Part shown: one piece after another, positions 23,978 to 32,438 of the stretch
Layout of the letters: each line of letters begins with the position of its first letter
Position numbering within the stretch: the first letter of the stretch is position 1
Assembly (NCBI GenBank): GCA_947630015.1
Contig: CANRFY010000019.1
Location: 1 to 36,485, forward strand
Reading direction: 5' to 3'
Source of the DNA: an uncultured Clostridia bacterium
GTDB lineage: Bacteria; Bacillota; Clostridia; Oscillospirales; CAG-272
Length of the DNA stretch: 36,485 bases
The notes under the pieces: model-generated
The model's input: only the letters and a program-made list of their open reading frames with translations
The model's database searches: none
What the model was told of the DNA's origin: nothing
Program-made: the position numbers and the translations under genes

Positions 23978-24007
23978 GGCGGCGTTTTTTGTACGGCAAG
24001 CGCCGCC
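23978..24007 (-). promoter_or_regulatory. Hairpin in the oppA 5' leader
   Basis: GGCGGCG (23978-23984) pairs with CGCCGCC (24001-24007). On the minus strand a TTTTT run follows five bases after the stem, upstream of the oppA ribosome binding site. It could be an attenuator or a stabilising structure. Confidence 0.4.
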
Positions 24008-24050
24008 GCTGAGGCCAAAACCAAACAAATATAGATTTTGACTTTTGCAT

Positions 24051-24080
24051 ATTGTATCACGTTAATCTTTCATTTGTCAA
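24051..24080 (-). promoter_or_regulatory. oppA promoter
   Basis: Minus strand TTGACA (24075-24080, full consensus), 18-base spacer, TACAAT (24051-24056). Predicted start near 24044, giving a leader of about 100 bases. Confidence 0.75.
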
Positions 24081-24245
24081 GATATTCTCGTTTAAACGCC
24101 GAAAAACTACTATTTACACAAATGCCGCGCATAAATCCCGCGCTTTCATTGTGTATTTTTTTCATACTTTTTCTAATTTATTGCATAAACGGCGATCCCA
24201 AGCGCCATTTTATCGTCCGCGCGCCATATTTATTCCGAATATGCC

Positions 24246-24274
24246 TTGCATTTTTGCCGCCGTTGATATAAAAT
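24246..24274 (+). promoter_or_regulatory. Promoter of the GH3/SGNH unit
   Basis: TTGCAT (24246-24251), 17-base spacer, TAAAAT (24269-24274), about 45 bases before the GH3 start. Confidence 0.5.
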
Positions 24275-24319
24275 TGAGCCGTACAGAATATTATCTTCAT
24301 TATAATTACGGAGGCACAT

Positions 24320-26683
24320 ATGCCAACCCCCCGCGCAGCCATCAGCACCGTTTGCAGACGCGCCGCCGCCGACGGCGTCGTCATGCTGAAAAACGACGGT
24401 GTCCTGCCGTTTTCGGGCGAGAAGATCGCCGTCTACGGCCGCACCGCATACGATTATCTCGCATCCGGCACAGGCTCCGGCGGATGCGTCCATCCCGATC
24501 ATATAATCTCGATCGCGGAAGGGATCGCGCGCTCGCGCGGCGTCGCGCTCGTCCCGTCCCTTCACCGCGCACATAAAAGATGGATCGCCCGTCATCCCTT
24601 CGACCGCGGGAACGGCTGGGCGACGGAGCCGTGGCACCAGGCCGAATTCGTCCCCGACGCGGACGTGATCGCCTCCGCCGCCTCCCTGACCGATTGCGCG
24701 CTCGTCGTCATCGGCCGCTGGGCGGGCGAGGACAAGGACAACGCCCCCGAGGCCGGCAGCTGGTATCTCACCGACGAGGAGCGCGAGCTTCTGCGCCGCG
24801 TCACAGCCGCTCACAGCCGCGTCGCCGTCGCGATCAATTCCGGCAACATCATCGACATGAGCTGGGTCGAGGAGTTCGGGGTCGGCGCTGTCTTATACGT
24901 GTGGCAGGGCGGACAGGAGGGCGGCGCCGCCGTCGCCGATATCATAAGCGGACGCGTATCCCCGTCCGGCAAGCTGCCGGACACGATCGCGCGCTCGATC
25001 GAGGATTATCCGTCGCATAAGAATTTCGGATCGCCCGATTATAATATATATGAAGAAGACGTCTACGTCGGCTATCGCTGGTTCGAGACATTTGCGCCCG
25101 AGCGCGTCATGTATCCGTTCGGATTCGGACTTTCGTATACGACCTTCGACGTGAAGATCACGGACGCGCACGCCGCCAACGGCAAAATCATCGTATCCGC
25201 ATCCGTTACGAATACGGGAAATATGAGCGGGCGCGAGGTCGTCGAGGTCTATTTCTGCAAGCGTGGCGGCGTCATAAGGACGCCGGAGGCGGCGCTGTGC
25301 GCATACAAAAAGACGCGGACGCTCGCCCCCTCCCAGTCGCAGACGCTGAGGATATCGTTCCCCGTGCGGGAGCTTGCAAGCTACGACGACAGCGGCGCGA
25401 CAGGACATAAATCGTGCTGGGTGCTGGAGCCGTGCGGCTATGCGATCTTCGCCGGAACGGATGTGAAGTCCGCGCTCGGCGCGGGTCCCGTGTTCACATA
25501 TCATGCGCCGAGGCTCGCCGTCGTCGAGCGCTGCACGGAGGCGCTCGCGCCCGTGCGCGAATTTTACCGCGTCGTCCCGCATCAGGGCGACGGCGTCGAA
25601 GTCGCGTATGAACGCGCCCCGACCCGCACGTATGATATCGTCGACAGGATCGAGGCGTCCCGCCCCGACGGTGACAAAGGCTGCACCGGCGACCGCGGCA
25701 TCAAGCTCGCCGACGTCAAATCCGGCGCGCACACGATGGAGGAGTTCGTTTTGCAGATGAACGCGGATGAGCTTTGCGCCGTCGTTCGTGCCGAGGGCAT
25801 CGCGAGCAAGAAAGTGAAGATGTATACGACGGCCGCGTTCGGCGGCGTCACGGATACGCTCGCCAAGTACGGCGTCCCCGTCGTTACGAACGTGGACGGC
25901 CCGTCCGGCGTCCGTTCCGATTACGGCGAACCCGCGACGCTTCTTCCGAACGGGACGCTGCTCGCCTCCACCTTCGACGACGATCTCGTCGAGGAGCTTT
26001 ACGCGCTCGAGGGCAAAGAGCTTGTCGAACACGGCGTCGACGCGCTGCTCGGCCCGGGCGTCAACATCCACCGCCATCCGTGCTGCGGACGCAATTTCGA
26101 GTATTTCTCCGAGGACCCGCTGCTCACGGGCAAGATTGCGGCCGCCGTCTGCCGCGGCGTCGCCGCGTTCGGCGGCAACGCGACGCTGAAGCACTTCGCC
26201 GCGAACGATCAGGAATTCCGCCGCAACGACTGCGATTCCGTCATGAGCGAGCGCTGCGCGCGAGAGATACATCTTCGTCCGTTCGAGATCGCCGTCAAGG
26301 AGGGCGGCGCGGTCTCGATCATGACGTCCTATAATCTGTTGAACGGCTGTCACTGCGCGTCTAATTACGATCTTACGACGACGATCCTGCGCGGCGAATG
26401 GGGATTTAAGGGCTTCGTCATGACCGACTGGTGGGCGAAGGCGAACAGGGTCGGGATGAAAGGCGATAAACATAATCTCGCCGAGATGATCCGCGCCCAG
26501 AACGATATTTACATGGTGACGCCCGACGCGGACGGGGACGACGACAACATCCGCGATTCGCTCGAATCGGGCAGACTCACCTTCTGCGAGCTGCGCCGGT
26601 GCGCGATGAACGTGCTTTACTACATTATAAATACTCCGTCCTTTGCGCGGCAGATTCCGCCGTCGGACGGAAAGGGGGAATGA
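24320..26683 (+). CDS. Glycoside hydrolase family 3, permuted domain order
   Basis: 787 residues, no signal peptide, so probably cytoplasmic. The domain order is reversed relative to most GH3 enzymes. The alpha/beta sandwich domain comes first (about 10-220, beginning AAADGVVMLKNDGVLPF). A fibronectin III-like part with TNTGNMSGREVVEVYF lies near 295-312. The TIM-barrel domain is last (about 470-787) and carries GPGVNIHRHPCCGRNFEYFS, LKHFAANDQEFRR and the nucleophile region GFVMTDWW with Asp703. I recall the same reversed order in rumen Butyrivibrio and Ruminococcus beta-glucosidases. The substrate, a beta-glucoside or beta-xyloside, cannot be fixed from sequence. The SGNH esterase gene follows after four bases. 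Confidence 0.9.
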   Translation: MPTPRAAISTVCRRAAADGVVMLKNDGVLPFSGEKIAVYGRTAYDYLASGTGSGGCVHPDHIISIAEGIARSRGVALVPSLHRAHKRWIARHPFDRGNGWATEPWHQAEFVPDADVIASAASLTDCALVVIGRWAGEDKDNAPEAGSWYLTDEERELLRRVTAAHSRVAVAINSGNIIDMSWVEEFGVGAVLYVWQGGQEGGAAVADIISGRVSPSGKLPDTIARSIEDYPSHKNFGSPDYNIYEEDVYVGYRWFETFAPERVMYPFGFGLSYTTFDVKITDAHAANGKIIVSASVTNTGNMSGREVVEVYFCKRGGVIRTPEAALCAYKKTRTLAPSQSQTLRISFPVRELASYDDSGATGHKSCWVLEPCGYAIFAGTDVKSALGAGPVFTYHAPRLAVVERCTEALAPVREFYRVVPHQGDGVEVAYERAPTRTYDIVDRIEASRPDGDKGCTGDRGIKLADVKSGAHTMEEFVLQMNADELCAVVRAEGIASKKVKMYTTAAFGGVTDTLAKYGVPVVTNVDGPSGVRSDYGEPATLLPNGTLLASTFDDDLVEELYALEGKELVEHGVDALLGPGVNIHRHPCCGRNFEYFSEDPLLTGKIAAAVCRGVAAFGGNATLKHFAANDQEFRRNDCDSVMSERCAREIHLRPFEIAVKEGGAVSIMTSYNLLNGCHCASNYDLTTTILRGEWGFKGFVMTDWWAKANRVGMKGDKHNLAEMIRAQNDIYMVTPDADGDDDNIRDSLESGRLTFCELRRCAMNVLYYIINTPSFARQIPPSDGKGE

Positions 26684-26687
26684 AACG

Positions 26688-27338
26688 ATGAAGCTTGAAG
26701 GAAAAACAATGTCGTTTCTCGGCGATTCCATCACCGAGGGATGGGGGACGAGCAACGTATACTATCGCTATGACCGCGTCGTCGAGCGGGAGCTTAAGCT
26801 TTCGCGCGTATTCACCGACGGCATCGGCGGCACCCGTATCGCATATCAGCGCGGCGCGTCCGCCGATCCGAGATGGGATCTCTATTTCTGCGGCCGCGCA
26901 GCCGCGCTCGATCTTTCCGCCGACGTCATCGTCGTATTCGGCGGCACGAACGATTTCGGCCACGGAAACGCGCCGTTCGGGACGGCGGACGACAGGACGC
27001 CGGACACGTTCTGCGGCGCCGTCAACGTGCTGATGAGGATGCTGCGTTCGCGGTATCCGGACGCTAAGATCGTATTCATGACGCCGTGCCGGAGGCAGGG
27101 CGGCGAGGTCCCGAACGCCCAAAACGGCAAAACGCTCGGCGATTACGCATCCGCGATCGTCGAGGCCGGCGCGCGCTCCGGCGTATATGTGCTTGACATC
27201 TATCACGACGATCCGCCGTTTGATCCCGATCTTGAGGACGACAGGGACGCGTTCACCATCGACGGGCTTCATCCCAACGACGCGGGACACGCGCTGCTCG
27301 CCGCGCGGCTCTCTGAATTTCTGCGCGCCGTCGACTGA
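26688..27338 (+). CDS. SGNH/GDSL-family hydrolase
   Basis: 216 residues. Block I is [11 protein letters not shown] with catalytic Ser14, block III is FGGTNDFG with the oxyanion Asn, and block V is [10 protein letters not shown] with the Asp-His pair. No signal peptide is seen. Family members are esterases, often removing acetyl groups from sugars; placement right after a GH3 glycosidase suggests deacetylation of oligosaccharides (inference). Start ATG 26688 was chosen because GGGGGA lies eight bases upstream; the frame is open further back inside the GH3 gene. Confidence 0.87.
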   Translation: MKLEGKTMSFLGDSITEGWGTSNVYYRYDRVVERELKLSRVFTDGIGGTRIAYQRGASADPRWDLYFCGRAAALDLSADVIVVFGGTNDFGHGNAPFGTADDRTPDTFCGAVNVLMRMLRSRYPDAKIVFMTPCRRQGGEVPNAQNGKTLGDYASAIVEAGARSGVYVLDIYHDDPPFDPDLEDDRDAFTIDGLHPNDAGHALLAARLSEFLRAVD

Positions 27339-27349
27339 GCAATTCGGAC

Positions 27350-27378
27350 TTTACAAATCGCGCGATCGCGTATATAAT
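27350..27378 (+). promoter_or_regulatory. cysE promoter
   Basis: TTTACA (27350-27355), 17-base spacer, TATAAT (27373-27378, full consensus). The predicted start near 27385 leaves a leader of about 63 bases in which I see no T-box or other riboswitch. Confidence 0.7.
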
Positions 27379-27447
27379 ATAATGATAGCCTCCCGCGTCC
27401 GAGGGCGCGGCCGGCAATCAAGCTTTGAAAAGGAAAACCGATATAAT

Positions 27448-28143
27448 ATGACAACGAAAGACTTACTCCGGCTCGCAAAACGCGACGCGTCGCGGGCGGC
27501 GCTGTCGCTTCATGAATCCGCATCGCGCGCGCGCGCCGAGATCGCCCTTGACGTCCGCGCCGTTCGGGAGCGCGATCCGGCGGCGAAAAGCGCGGCGGAA
27601 GCGCTGCTTCTTTACCCTGGCGTCCATGCGATCTGGGCGCACAGAGCCTCGCACGCGCTTTACAAACGCGGACATTTCATGTCCGCGCGCGCGATAAGCC
27701 AGGCCGCGCGGTTTTTCACCGGCATCGAAATCCACCCGGGCGCTAAGATCGGCCACGGACTCTTCATCGATCACGGCGGAGCCGTCGTGATCGGCGAGAC
27801 GGCCGAGATCGGCGACAACTGCACGCTCTATCAGTGCGTGACGCTCGGCGGCACGGGAAAGGAATGCGGCAAGCGCCATCCCACGCTCGGGGACGGCGTC
27901 ATGGTCGGCGCGGGCGCTAAGGTCCTCGGCGGCATCAAAATCGGCGACGGCGCGAAGATCGCGGCGGGAGCCGTCGTTCTGCGCGACGTGCCGGAGAACA
28001 GCACCGCCGTCGGGATTCCGGCGCGCACCGTCAAAACGGACGGGGTGCGCGTCGATAAGCTCGATCACGTCCATATCCCCGACCCGATCGAATCGCGCCT
28101 GCGCGCGATCGAGGAGCGCCTCGACGCGCTCGACAAACAGTGA
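27448..28143 (+). CDS. cysE: Serine O-acetyltransferase
   Basis: 231 residues. An N-terminal helical region ([18 protein letters not shown]) precedes the left-handed beta-helix of hexapeptide repeats with [48 protein letters not shown] and a final GIPARTVK. These are hallmarks of CysE, which acetylates L-serine with acetyl-CoA as the first step of cysteine synthesis. The C-terminal tail is a charged helix ([16 protein letters not shown]). ATG 27448 was chosen because the family start and AGGA (13 bases upstream) agree. Probable operon with the CPBP protease and cysS. Confidence 0.93.
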   Translation: MTTKDLLRLAKRDASRAALSLHESASRARAEIALDVRAVRERDPAAKSAAEALLLYPGVHAIWAHRASHALYKRGHFMSARAISQAARFFTGIEIHPGAKIGHGLFIDHGGAVVIGETAEIGDNCTLYQCVTLGGTGKECGKRHPTLGDGVMVGAGAKVLGGIKIGDGAKIAAGAVVLRDVPENSTAVGIPARTVKTDGVRVDKLDHVHIPDPIESRLRAIEERLDALDKQ

Positions 28144-28179
28144 CCGGCCTAATTTAAACGAAAGGAACGTATAAATCAC

Positions 28180-29538
28180 ATGATCTGCAAACGATGCTTC
28201 CGAATGTCGGACGACGATCTCGACCGCTGTCCGTACTGCGGCGAACCGTTCGCGGAGGGCGCGGACGGCGGCGATAAAAAGCCTGACGGCGCTAATCCCG
28301 AAGCAGAGGCTCGCCCCGAGCAGCCCGAGATGCCCGAGCAGCCCGCGAATCCCGAGCAGCCGGCGAATCCCACGCCGCCCGTGAACAACGGCGGTTATAA
28401 TAACGGCTACAACGGCTACAACGGCGGCGGCTATAACAATAACGGCTATAACGGCGGATACAACAACGGCGGCGGCTATAATAACGGTTACAACGGCTAC
28501 AACGGCGGATATAACGGCGGCTACAACAACGGATTCCGCAACGGCTACAACAACCGCGTGCCGCAGTTTCAAATCTACACCTATCAGCCCATCGAGCCGC
28601 CCAAATCTCCGGCGCAGAAATTCCTCTCCGCGATAGGACACGCCGCCCTCTATTTCGTCCTCTTCTTCGCCGTTCAGTTCGCGGTCGCGATCGCGTTCAT
28701 GTTCATCGCCTCGTTCGGCGTATCGATGTCGCTCGCGAACGAATACGCCCTCCAGTACGGAGGCGCGATCCCCGACGAGGTCTACGGCGAGCTTGAGCAG
28801 CGCGCCGCCGAGACCGTCGAGCGCGTTTATACGGAGCAGATGTCGACGATAAGCATGATCTCCTCGGCGGCTACGATCCTCGCGGTGCTTTTGGTCGGCG
28901 TCATGAAGCGCCGTCCGATCTCGGAGCATATCGATCTGTACCCGCCGCGCTCATGGAAGATCGCGCTTCTGTTCCCCGGGGCCGTCGCGATGCAGTTCAT
29001 CACGACGATGATAATCAACGTCGTGCCGTGGCCATCGTGGGTCGTCAGTCAATTCAACGATCAATACTCCTTCATGGGCGAAAGCTCGCTCGTCATCGAT
29101 ATAATCTCCGTCGCGATACTTGCCCCGATCGCGGAGGAAGTCATCTTCCGCGGCTGCATCCATACGCGCCTGCGGCGCGGTATGCCCGTGCTTGCGGCGT
29201 CGATCTTGTCCTCGTTCGTGTTCGGACTCGCCCACGGCGTCGTTATCGCGATCATATATGCGTCCGTTCTCGGTCTCGTGCTTGCTTACGTGTTTGAAAA
29301 ATTCGGCACTCTGCTCGCTCCGATCACGGTCCATATCGGCTTCAACGCCGCAAATTATATCCTGATGCCCGTGACGGACAGCGGCGCCTCCGATCTCACC
29401 GTGCTTATCATGCTCGGCGTCTCGACGGTCGTATTCGTCGTCTGCGCCGCCGTCATAATGCTTTCCGACGTCAAATACAGGCCGCGCGGAGGCGGTCAGG
29501 ACGGCGGCGATAATCAAACGCCCCCGCCCCAAGTCTGA
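28180..29538 (+). CDS. CPBP-family membrane protease with zinc ribbon and Asn/Gly/Tyr repeat
   Basis: 452 residues in three parts. Residues 1-22 form a zinc ribbon (C3-x2-C6 and C17-x2-C20). Residues about 23-125 are low complexity: a Pro/Glu segment (EQPEMPEQPANPEQPANP) and then repeats of NGYNGGYNN. The rest is a multi-pass membrane domain with the CPBP (type II CAAX protease-like, ABI) motifs EEVIFRG (319-325), FGLAHG (His352) and HIGFNAAN (His385, Asn389). The Glu and His residues bind the catalytic metal. Roles in the family include prenyl-protein processing and bacteriocin immunity; the substrate here is unknown. AGGA lies 13 bases upstream of the ATG. It sits between cysE and cysS. Confidence 0.88.
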   Translation: MICKRCFRMSDDDLDRCPYCGEPFAEGADGGDKKPDGANPEAEARPEQPEMPEQPANPEQPANPTPPVNNGGYNNGYNGYNGGGYNNNGYNGGYNNGGGYNNGYNGYNGGYNGGYNNGFRNGYNNRVPQFQIYTYQPIEPPKSPAQKFLSAIGHAALYFVLFFAVQFAVAIAFMFIASFGVSMSLANEYALQYGGAIPDEVYGELEQRAAETVERVYTEQMSTISMISSAATILAVLLVGVMKRRPISEHIDLYPPRSWKIALLFPGAVAMQFITTMIINVVPWPSWVVSQFNDQYSFMGESSLVIDIISVAILAPIAEEVIFRGCIHTRLRRGMPVLAASILSSFVFGLAHGVVIAIIYASVLGLVLAYVFEKFGTLLAPITVHIGFNAANYILMPVTDSGASDLTVLIMLGVSTVVFVVCAAVIMLSDVKYRPRGGGQDGGDNQTPPPQV

Positions 29539-29558
29539 AAAAGGAACGATCTTATCCT

Positions 29559-30992
29559 ATGCTTACATTATATAATTCCCTCTCCCGCGAGCGCGAGACG
29601 TTCGTCCCGAACGTCCCGGGCAAAGTCTCCATGTATACGTGCGGCCCGACCGTCTATCATTTCGCCCACATCGGCAATCTCCGCACCTACATCATGGAGG
29701 ACATCCTCGACCGCTATCTGCGCTATTCGGGCTACGACGTCAAGCGCGTCATGAACATCACCGACGTCGGGCATCTGTCCGGCGACTCCGACGACGGCGA
29801 GGACAAAATGATCGCGGGCGCGCGCCGCGAGCATAAGACCGTACTCGAGATCGCGAAATTTTACACGGACGCGTTCTTCGAGGACTGCAAAAAGCTCAAT
29901 ATCCGCCGTCCCGACGTCGTCGAACCGGCGACGCGCTGCATCGGCGAATATATCAAGATAATAAAAAAGCTTCTCGACACCGGATACGCATACGTCTCCG
30001 ACGGCAACGTCTATTTCGACACCTCGAAGCTCGTCGAATACTACGTCTTCAACCGCCAGAACGAGGAGGATCTCGCCGTCGGCGTCCGCGAGGGCGTCGA
30101 GGAGGACAAGGCGAAGCGCAATAAGACCGATTTCGTCCTGTGGTTCACGAAGAGCAAATTCGAGGATCAGGAGCTGAAATGGAATTCCCCGTGGGGCGTC
30201 GGCTACCCGGGCTGGCACATCGAATGCTCCGCGATCTCGATGAAGCATCTCGGCGAATATCTCGACATCCACTGCGGCGGCATCGACAACGCGTTTCCCC
30301 ATCACACAAACGAGATTGCGCAGTCCGAATCGTATCTCGGCCACAAATGGTGCAATTATTGGTTCCACGTTCTGCATCTGAACACGACGAGCGGCAAAAT
30401 GTCGAAGTCGTCGGGCGAATTCCTGATCCTCAAAACGCTCGAGGACAAGGGCTACGCCCCCGTCGTCTACCGATTCTTCTGCCTTCAGTCCCATTACCGC
30501 AAATCGCTCGTATTCTCGTATGAAGCGCTCGACAACGCGCGCGGCGCGTATGATAAGCTGATCGCGCGCATCGCGCAGCTTGACGGCGGCGCTGCGGACG
30601 AGATCGACGAGACGTCGTTCGACGCGTACAAATCGAGATTCGTCGAGGCGATGGATTCCGATCTCAACACCTCGCTCGCCGTAACTGCCGTCTACGACGT
30701 TCTCAAGGCCGATATCGACGACAAAACAAAGCTTGCGCTTCTCGACGATTTCGACCGCGTTTTGTGCCTCGATCTCTGCAAAAACGCCGAGGCAAAGCGC
30801 GCCGCAGACGCGCTCGCGCAGCAGCAAAGGACCGGCGATCCCGAAATCCTCGCCGCCATCGAGCGCCGCGCCGAGGCAAAGCGGAACCGCGATTTCGCGC
30901 TTGCGGACGCGATCCGCGACGAGCTTGCCGCGCGCGGGATCACGCTGATCGACACGAAAAACGGCACCGAGTACCGCATAGAGCAGAAATGA
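29559..30992 (+). CDS. cysS: Cysteinyl-tRNA synthetase
   Basis: 477 residues, normal length. Class I motifs HIGN (37-40) and KMSKS (280-284); zinc ligands Cys28 in YTCGPTVY, the Cys in WHIECSA and the His/Glu of [10 protein letters not shown]; and a C-terminal helical anticodon-binding part ([20 protein letters not shown]). It attaches cysteine to tRNA-Cys. The AGGA at 29542-29545 is 13 bases from the ATG. The stop overlaps the start of the acyltransferase gene as ATGA. Confidence 0.96.
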   Translation: MLTLYNSLSRERETFVPNVPGKVSMYTCGPTVYHFAHIGNLRTYIMEDILDRYLRYSGYDVKRVMNITDVGHLSGDSDDGEDKMIAGARREHKTVLEIAKFYTDAFFEDCKKLNIRRPDVVEPATRCIGEYIKIIKKLLDTGYAYVSDGNVYFDTSKLVEYYVFNRQNEEDLAVGVREGVEEDKAKRNKTDFVLWFTKSKFEDQELKWNSPWGVGYPGWHIECSAISMKHLGEYLDIHCGGIDNAFPHHTNEIAQSESYLGHKWCNYWFHVLHLNTTSGKMSKSSGEFLILKTLEDKGYAPVVYRFFCLQSHYRKSLVFSYEALDNARGAYDKLIARIAQLDGGAADEIDETSFDAYKSRFVEAMDSDLNTSLAVTAVYDVLKADIDDKTKLALLDDFDRVLCLDLCKNAEAKRAADALAQQQRTGDPEILAAIERRAEAKRNRDFALADAIRDELAARGITLIDTKNGTEYRIEQK

Positions 30993-32188
30993 AAAAAAAC
31001 GGCAAAAAGCGCCGCCGGAGCAGATTCAAAGCGCCGGCGGCGTGGCTCTATTACCCCGCGATCGCGCTGATCGGCGTCTTCATGCGCGTCCGTTATCGGG
31101 TCAAGATCGACAAAAAAGCGCTCCGCGGCCTGCGCGGACCGGCGCTGCTTTTGTGCAATCATCTGTCGAATTTCGATCATTTCCTCGTCGCGATGGCGGC
31201 GTTCCCGCACCGCGTCACGTTCGTTTTAAGCGCGCATTTCATGACAAAGCGCATCCTGCGCCCGATTTTGCGCGTCATGCACGTCATAACGAAGCGGATG
31301 TTCGACTCCGACGCGGGGACTGTGCTTAACATGATGCGCGCGGCGCGCGACGGGCGCATCCTCGCGCTTTTCCCCGAGGGGCGGCTGACATGGACGCCTC
31401 ATTCGATGCGGATCACGTCCGGCACCGCCGATCTGATCGCGAAATTGAAGATCGACGTCTACCGCGTAACGCCGACGGGGGCGGCGCTCACGTTCCCGAA
31501 ATGGGGACGCGGCTCGCGCCGCGGCAAAATCACGATCGAGACGGAGAAGATCATCTCCGCCGCCGATATCCCGTCGATGACGAAGGACGAGATATTCGCC
31601 CTCATCTCGGACAAGCTCCGCCACGACGACGAAGCCGCGTGCCGCGGCGTGAAATTTGCGTGCCGCGACACGACTGCGGGACTTGACGGGATCCTTTACA
31701 AATGCCCCGTCTGCGGCGCCGAATACGCGCTCGAAACGCGCCGTTCGCATATAAAATGCGCCTCGTGCGGGCTTGACGCGTCGCTTTCGCGCGATTATGT
31801 CATAACGGGCGCGCCGTTTTCGTCGATTTATGAGTGGTATATGTGGCAGTACCGCGCGCTCGACATTTCGCGGACGCTGACGGGACGCTTCCGCGTCGGC
31901 GGCGTCGGCGAGGACGGCTACGAGAGCCGCGATCTCGGCGAGGCCGTCTGCACCCTCAACGCCGATTCCTTCGCCTTTGACGGGACGTTCCGCGGCGAGC
32001 CGCTGTCGTTCACTGCAGCGTCGTCCGAGATCGACGCCCTTCCGATCACCGTCGCCGATCACTTCGATATCTACCGCGATAAAACGCTCTTTCATCTGTA
32101 CCCGCTCCCCGATCCGCGCGCCACGATCGAATGGGCCGTCTTCGTCGACCGCCTTACCGACCTCCGCCTCGGCGAGGCTGGGAAGTAG
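30989..32188 (+). CDS. 1-acyl-glycerol-3-phosphate acyltransferase-like protein with C-terminal zinc ribbon
   Basis: 399 residues. The PlsC domain (about 20-215) has the acyltransferase H-x4-D motif in NHLSNFDH (His58, Asp63) and the glycerol-phosphate binding FPEGR (128-132). A membrane-associated hydrophobic segment YYPAIALIGVFM lies near 21-32. After it comes a zinc ribbon, C239-x2-C242 and C257-x2-C260, and then about 130 residues that I do not recognise. Ordinary PlsC proteins end near residue 240. It probably acylates lysophosphatidic acid or a related lipid. The start ATG overlaps the cysS stop (ATGA) with no Shine-Dalgarno sequence, so it is coupled. Confidence 0.82.
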   Translation: MKKNGKKRRRSRFKAPAAWLYYPAIALIGVFMRVRYRVKIDKKALRGLRGPALLLCNHLSNFDHFLVAMAAFPHRVTFVLSAHFMTKRILRPILRVMHVITKRMFDSDAGTVLNMMRAARDGRILALFPEGRLTWTPHSMRITSGTADLIAKLKIDVYRVTPTGAALTFPKWGRGSRRGKITIETEKIISAADIPSMTKDEIFALISDKLRHDDEAACRGVKFACRDTTAGLDGILYKCPVCGAEYALETRRSHIKCASCGLDASLSRDYVITGAPFSSIYEWYMWQYRALDISRTLTGRFRVGGVGEDGYESRDLGEAVCTLNADSFAFDGTFRGEPLSFTAASSEIDALPITVADHFDIYRDKTLFHLYPLPDPRATIEWAVFVDRLTDLRLGEAGK

Positions 32189-32235
32189 AGTTTATTGTTT
32201 TTGCAGGGAGAGAGGGAAACTTCTTTCAAAATTTA

Positions 32236-32264
32236 GGGAGAACCTTTTTGTAAAAGGTTCCCCC
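32236..32264. repeat. Hairpin after the acyltransferase gene
   Basis: GGGAGAACCTTTT (32236-32248), loop TGT, AAAAGGTTCCCCC (32252-32264): 13-base arms with one mismatch. There is no strong T run, so its role as a plus-strand terminator is doubtful. The arm type (purine run, CTTTT, AAAAG, pyrimidine run) recurs in other intergenic regions of the window. Confidence 0.5.
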
Positions 32265-32383
32265 TCCCCCTCCAAAAGCGGACTAAATCGTGTTTACCTT
32301 AAGTCCGCCCTGAAGATGGTTAATTATATTCGCTTAGTCTAAAAATAAAATTTGTCATAAAAGTTCTTGAAAAGATGGGGGGT

Positions 32384-32429
32384 GTGGGGGGAAGAAAAAC
32401 TTCTTTCAAGAAGTTTTTCTTCCCCCCAC
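32384..32429. repeat. Perfect 22-bp inverted repeat after malic enzyme
   Basis: Arms 32384-32405 and 32408-32429 are exactly complementary (GTGGGGGGAAG... with ...CTTCCCCCCAC), loop TC. It begins ten bases past the malic enzyme stop and may end or stabilise that transcript, though no long T run follows on the minus strand. Confidence 0.6.
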
Positions 32430-32438
32430 AAAAACTCA

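Larger units (their letters stand above)
23945..24319. other. Divergent intergenic region between oppA and the GH3 gene
   Basis: Holds the oppA leader with its hairpin, the oppA promoter, and the GH3 promoter with its ribosome binding site (GGAGG five bases before ATG 24320). The middle part, about 24081-24245, is AT-rich; I see no gene or clear operator there. Confidence 0.6.

Noticed and set aside
24893..26755. 620-codon open frame antisense to the GH3 gene
   Set aside because: The GH3 frame has conserved catalytic motifs throughout; the antisense frame has none.
27379..27447. T-box or other riboswitch before cysE
   Set aside because: The leader is about 63 bases, too short, and no T-box sequence or terminator-antiterminator pair is seen.
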